9,280 nucleotides of DNA, taken from assembly GCA_012270805.1 (NCBI GenBank), contig JAAXHR010000395.1:3429-12708 (forward strand), written 5' to 3'. Shown here one piece after another: positions 6,571 to 9,280 of the stretch (position 1 is its first letter; each line of letters begins with the position of its first letter). The notes beneath the pieces were generated by a model. It was not told the origin of the DNA. It was given only the letters and a program-made list of their open reading frames with translations, and did no database searches. This DNA is from Dehalococcoidia bacterium (lineage in GTDB: Bacteria > Chloroflexota > Dehalococcoidia > Lucifugimonadales > Lucifugimonadaceae). Position numbers and translations under genes: made by a program.

Positions 6571-6640
6571 TCGAGGTTGGCGTTTCGATCGACGAGTTGC
6601 TTGAGCATCGGTATTAGGATGACGGCGATGCCTTCGCTGG

Positions 6641-6732
6641 TCGGATCGAGAAAGGCATCGACATCGACGCGGGATGCGGGCAGCTCAGGGCTAGGGTTGT
6701 AGATTCGTCGTTTGCGGCTCGGTAGATTGGGG
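6641..6732 (+). repeat. Direct repeat copy B: duplicated rlmN 3' end (att-like)
   Basis: This is the second copy of the 92-bp rlmN tail, 89 of 92 identical to 5681-5772. The match continues past the stop through ATTGGGG and is then lost on the right. Upstream only scattered similarity remains (CTTGAGC, then ACGGCG and TGCCTTCG near 6600-6635 against 5646-5675). The true duplicated tract may therefore have been longer and decayed, or the resemblance may be chance. If an element inserted into rlmN, this copy is the displaced original gene end or the other attachment site. Confidence 0.9.
6642..6725 (+). pseudogene. rlmN: rlmN 3'-terminal fragment
   Basis: The frame encodes 27 residues from RIEKGIDIDAG to SSFAAR and a TAG stop, identical in protein sequence to the end of the intact rlmN. 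It includes the catalytic CGQL cysteine. Upstream, the same frame hits TAG at 6615-6617, and no radical-SAM core is present, so it cannot encode a working enzyme. Three synonymous third-position differences from the intact gene show that both copies have a history as translated sequence, so the fragment probably came from a slightly diverged rlmN allele. Confidence 0.85.
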
Positions 6733-6847
6733 TGGGTTGAAGCGGAGGTTGGGATGAACCTGCGTAGTGTACGCTCTTGGCACCGCGGCTCTAGTGTGGT
6801 AGGTTCCAAGGCTCCAAGGTCGGAGAAGGAATCTATGGAGGTGAAAA

Positions 6848-7372
6848 GTGTTGCCAGAGAAAATACCAGGGGCGTTTGGCGAGGTTCATAGCGATTCGGT
6901 TTGGCTGTCATATAAGGCACAGTATTTTGTTCCTATGGCGCGGGCAGTTGTGTTGAACAACGGGTTTCGTGTGTTGCTAGTCCGCAGGAAAGTGGACCGT
7001 GAGTGGGGATTGCCTATGGGATTGATGATTCCAGGCGAGTCGGCTCAGGAATGTGCAGAACGCGTCGTTACGGAACAGACTGGGCTGATCGTAAGGAAGA
7101 TACAACCATTCGTCGTCGATTCTGGTAAATATAACCGTGTGCCGGGTAAGCCTTCGGCGCAGGCGATCATTTTCAGTTTTCGGGTTCTTGAGTGGGATGG
7201 CGAGCTTGAAGCCAGTAACGGGCACATTATGGATGCCCGATGGTTATGGCCTTCAGAGGCTCGGAACATTCTTGGGATATTCAACGATGATGTCACGGCC
7301 ATTGAGGACCACACCTGTACGGATGTAGATGCTAACGTTCATGCCGAAGGAAACTTGGTGTGGGTGAGATGA
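6848..7372 (+). CDS. Nudix-fold protein with degenerate Nudix box
   Basis: The 174-aa protein begins at GTG 6848, with a good ribosome-binding site GGAGGT (6837-6842) five bases upstream. Residues about 28-165 form a Nudix domain: a beta-strand AVVLNNGFRVLLVRRK, then EWGLPMG and the box from G58 to L80. The consensus box is Gx5Ex7REUxEExGU. Here G58, E64, R72, E76 and G79 are kept, but the Glu after Arg is V73 and the second Glu of the EE pair is Q77. Those acidic residues hold the catalytic metal in Nudix hydrolases of nucleoside diphosphate derivatives, so hydrolysis is probably weak or lost and a ligand-binding or sensing role is possible. A possible promoter is TTGGCA (6777-6782) with a poor -10 TAGGTT (6800-6805), 17 bases apart. 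The gene lies between the duplicated rlmN tail and an AIPR-family gene in the same direction. A role with AIPR in defence is inference. Confidence 0.85.
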   Translation: MLPEKIPGAFGEVHSDSVWLSYKAQYFVPMARAVVLNNGFRVLLVRRKVDREWGLPMGLMIPGESAQECAERVVTEQTGLIVRKIQPFVVDSGKYNRVPGKPSAQAIIFSFRVLEWDGELEASNGHIMDARWLWPSEARNILGIFNDDVTAIEDHTCTDVDANVHAEGNLVWVR

Positions 7373-7374
7373 GG

Positions 7375-7423
7375 GCAACTGGTTCCGAAAATCGGCATGT
7401 GAAACGCAACTGGCGCCGAAAAT
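7375..7423 (+). repeat. Two 18-bp direct repeats, 31 bp apart, upstream of the AIPR gene
   Basis: GCAACTGGTTCCGAAAAT (7375-7392) and GCAACTGGCGCCGAAAAT (7406-7423) differ at only two central bases and begin 31 bp apart, about three helical turns. The first copy continues as the small palindrome CCGA-AAA-TCGG (7385-7395). They begin three bases after the Nudix stop and lie 88-136 bp before the AIPR start, a fitting place for operator sites. No binding protein is identified. Confidence 0.6.
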
Positions 7424-7457
7424 GATCGAATCGTAGAATCTGTCCTAGCGCAATAAT

Positions 7458-7482
7458 GTTCACTTGGATCGCCCATGTGAAC
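7458..7482. promoter_or_regulatory. 25-bp imperfect palindrome, possible operator of the AIPR gene
   Basis: GTTCACTTGG (7458-7467) and CCATGTGAAC (7473-7482) are reverse complements at 9 of 10 positions around a 5-base centre, ATCGC. The palindrome ends 28 bp before the ATG at 7511. The half-site core CATGTGAA also occurs alone at 7396-7403, between the two 18-bp direct repeats. The spacing and symmetry suit a dimeric repressor site, though an mRNA leader hairpin is also possible. Confidence 0.5.
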
Positions 7483-7510
7483 CTTCTACAGACCGCAGGA
7501 TGGATGTGCG

Positions 7511-9256
7511 ATGGCGACGAAAAAAGAGATGCAAGAATCGAAAATCGAACAACTTGTGAGTTTGATCGAGGCGGAAATCGGCAGGCCCGTCGACGGACAC
7601 AGCTTTGCGATCTGGGGATCGCGTAATTACCTCCAAGTAGCGAACGATCCACCGACAGAGGATGAGCTAGAGGACCGATACGTGGATGGTGCCGACGATT
7701 ATGGCTTGGACCTGTACTACGTCGACGATGAAGCAAGAGCGGCTTATTTGATCCAATCTAAGTTCAGGCGACGTGATGAAACGATTAAGAAGGCGGAATT
7801 GGATTCGCTCTTCCGACTACCTACACGATTGATGGACGCGAAGGCGTTGCAAGATAACGTGAATGTGCCGTTGGTCGAGTTTGCTGACGAATTCAGGAGA
7901 AAAATCCGGCAAGGGTACGAGGTATTCGTGGTTTACTTGACGACGCAACGGAGCACTCCCCAAAACGTACGGGCCGTTTCTCAGTTCAACGATGAATCAC
8001 TCAATCTCATTCAAGGAGTCGATGTGCCCCATTTTGCGATTGTGTTTGGTGTCGATGACTTAATTCGTGAGTCGCAAATGGAGGACAAGCCCACGGACAC
8101 GGAAATGCGGTTTTTGGACTGGTTCGAGCATGCTGATCCAAATGGCGCAAACCGCCATCTATCGGGAATGGTGTCCGCCACAGAGCTGGATCGAGTGTTT
8201 AACGAGCATCGATATAGTATCTTTAGACTGAATCCGCGAGGGCCTTTGGGCGTAGTCAAAGTCAATAAAGAGATCAAAGCGACGCTTGAAGCGGATTCTG
8301 ACCGCCCACAGTTTTTCTTTCTTAACAACGGTTTGACTGCCGTCTGTGATTCGTTCAAGAAGAAAGGCGGAAGCCGCTCAACGTTTGAGATACGCGATTT
8401 TCAGATCGTGAACAGTTGCCAGACGACATGGACGTTGCATGATCACAGGATTCGAGGGGGAAGTCTCGACGATGTTGCGCTGAGCATCAAGCTGATTGAA
8501 ACGCCAGCCAGTTCCACGTTAGCGGATCAAATAAGCCAGGCTAGCAACTCGCAATCCCCGATGAAGGATTGGGATTTTCTGTTTAACTCGAAGGACCAGC
8601 TGCGGTTGCAGCACGAATTCCTAGGTCTCGATGAACCTGTGTTTTACGAGTTGAAACGAGGTGAACAGAAGTACATCGAAGGTGCAAGCGGCCGCAAGAC
8701 GACTATCAAGGATGTCGCTCAGGCAATGTGGGCATTCTTGGGCCACCCGGGCGAGGCTCGCGACCGTCTTCGTGAGATTCCCCGTATGCAAGGAGACGCG
8801 TACCGCGAAGTCTTTTTTGAAGGTGTTACGGCGCGACATCTGTGGCTGCCTTACGAAGTACATGAGCGCGTGAAGCTGGAGTATAAGAAGCGGACTTCGA
8901 GCGTAGTTGCCGAAGCGGGACAGAACAATCGTAGGCTTCATCTTGTATGGCTGATCGGCGAGTTGATACTCAAGGCCCTAGAAATCGATTCATACAGTCA
9001 AATCGATACAGGAGCACTTTCTAGAGTTTCGAAAAGATTGGATATTTGGTTCACTCGGGCATACAACTTTGCTGATGTTGCCATCGACAACATGATTGAG
9101 AGCCATAAAGACGAAGAAGGTGAGCTGAAGGAGAGTTTGAGGCAACTGTATCGCGCGTCGCGGTTTTATCCAGGGTATCGATTGAGGCTGGATCATGTCA
9201 TGCGGATATACGGATTTCGTGATTTGAAAGCAGATATCTCGGGAAGCGATTGGTGA
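7511..9256 (+). CDS. AIPR-family (abortive infection phage resistance) protein with N-terminal nuclease-like domain
   Basis: The 581-aa protein is complete within the window. Its core matches the AIPR family (Pfam PF10592): FFFLNNGLTAVCD (268-280), QIVNSCQTTWTL (298-309) and SNSQSPMKDWDF (346-357) correspond to the family's conserved 'FxxxNNGxT', 'VNGxQTT' and 'NSQxPxxxxD' segments. AIPR proteins take their name from phage abortive-infection systems, but the molecular mechanism is not settled. Residues 59-85 read DGADDYGLDLYY followed by LIQSKF. The D67-x14-Q82-x-K84 pattern resembles a PD-(D/E)xK nuclease active site, so a DNA- or RNA-cutting N-terminal domain is likely. ATG 7511 is the only sensible start, with AGGA (7497-7500) about 10 bases upstream. 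The gene follows a degenerate Nudix gene by 138 bp. That gap has direct repeats and a palindrome, so it may be separately regulated. Confidence 0.85.
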   Translation: MATKKEMQESKIEQLVSLIEAEIGRPVDGHSFAIWGSRNYLQVANDPPTEDELEDRYVDGADDYGLDLYYVDDEARAAYLIQSKFRRRDETIKKAELDSLFRLPTRLMDAKALQDNVNVPLVEFADEFRRKIRQGYEVFVVYLTTQRSTPQNVRAVSQFNDESLNLIQGVDVPHFAIVFGVDDLIRESQMEDKPTDTEMRFLDWFEHADPNGANRHLSGMVSATELDRVFNEHRYSIFRLNPRGPLGVVKVNKEIKATLEADSDRPQFFFLNNGLTAVCDSFKKKGGSRSTFEIRDFQIVNSCQTTWTLHDHRIRGGSLDDVALSIKLIETPASSTLADQISQASNSQSPMKDWDFLFNSKDQLRLQHEFLGLDEPVFYELKRGEQKYIEGASGRKTTIKDVAQAMWAFLGHPGEARDRLREIPRMQGDAYREVFFEGVTARHLWLPYEVHERVKLEYKKRTSSVVAEAGQNNRRLHLVWLIGELILKALEIDSYSQIDTGALSRVSKRLDIWFTRAYNFADVAIDNMIESHKDEEGELKESLRQLYRASRFYPGYRLRLDHVMRIYGFRDLKADISGSDW

Positions 9257-9280
9257 TCTAGCTGCTTGTAATCTGGGATA
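9257..9280. other. Window end downstream of the AIPR gene
   Basis: Only 24 bases remain after the AIPR stop. Nothing can be assigned to them. Confidence 0.3.

Larger units (their letters stand above)
5773..6640. mobile_element. Gene-free, hairpin-rich insert between two copies of the rlmN tail (possible element remnant)
   Basis: This 868-bp segment lies between the two rlmN-tail repeats. I see no credible protein gene: the long open frames overlap on both strands and are Arg/Pro/Ser-rich with no recognisable motif. Bases 5773-6510 are GC-rich and carry at least ten inverted repeats with stems of 5-8 bp, several listed separately. Bases 6521-6570 are strongly AT-rich. No integrase, transposase or terminal inverted repeat is visible. 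It could be a non-autonomous or decayed integrative element, a cluster of intergenic palindromic repeats, or one or more structured RNAs. Transferred origin is inferred only from the flanking repeat. Confidence 0.45.

Noticed and set aside
5773..6640. tRNA, RNase P, tmRNA or SRP RNA in the insert
   Set aside because: No T-arm consensus with flanking acceptor stem and none of the conserved cores of these RNAs could be found on either strand.
6537..6920. Open frame of 127 codons on the - strand across the rlmN-tail copy
   Set aside because: It is antisense to the rlmN fragment and to the start of the Nudix gene. Its GC-rich middle is explained by those reading frames.
7375..7423. CRISPR-like repeat pair
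   Set aside because: There are only two imperfect copies with a 13-base gap, too few and too close for an array, and no cas genes are present.

Overview
The window reads as bacterial chromosome: densely packed genes, a 4-bp start/stop overlap, and a complete housekeeping rlmN gene in moderately GC-rich DNA (about 57% in the rlmN line sampled by eye). An enolase-superfamily sugar-acid gene coupled to an aldo/keto reductase and the style of the rlmN tail would fit Chloroflexota such as the SAR202 group. That taxonomic guess is weak and rests on gene style alone.

Left block (1-1358): the 3' end of an aldo/keto reductase overlaps a complete mandelate-racemase/muconate-lactonizing-type enzyme by ATGA. 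This looks like a carbohydrate-acid catabolic operon. Next come two convergent genes that look like accessory defence cargo. One encodes a 453-aa protein with a HEPN-like N-terminal half and no function I recognise (1503-2864). The other encodes a DNA methyltransferase fused to a C-terminal Mrr-like PD-(D/E)xK nuclease domain (2883-4502, minus strand). The two stop codons are 18 bp apart, with a small hairpin between them.

Middle block: rlmN (4617-5765) encodes the radical-SAM 23S rRNA/tRNA adenine-C2 methyltransferase and is intact. Its last 27 codons, the stop and 7 bp of flank recur exactly 960 bp downstream (5681-5772 and 6641-6732, 89 of 92 identical). All three differences are synonymous third-codon positions. 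The arrangement resembles att-like repeats of an element that uses the rlmN 3' end as its target. The DNA between the copies has no credible gene. It is GC-rich and full of inverted repeats, then turns sharply AT-rich near 6521-6570.

Right block: after the second rlmN tail come a Nudix-fold protein with a degraded Nudix box (6848-7372), a 138-bp gap with two 31-bp-phased direct repeats and a 25-bp imperfect palindrome, and a complete AIPR-family (abortive infection) protein with an N-terminal nuclease-like domain (7511-9256).

Taken together, the window looks like defence-type accessory DNA on both sides of a conserved rlmN gene. The rlmN 3' end is the likely integration or recombination point. 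The most novel parts are the duplicated rlmN tail with its structured, gene-free insert, the degenerate Nudix plus AIPR pair with its patterned upstream region, and the HEPN-like protein facing the methyltransferase-nuclease.
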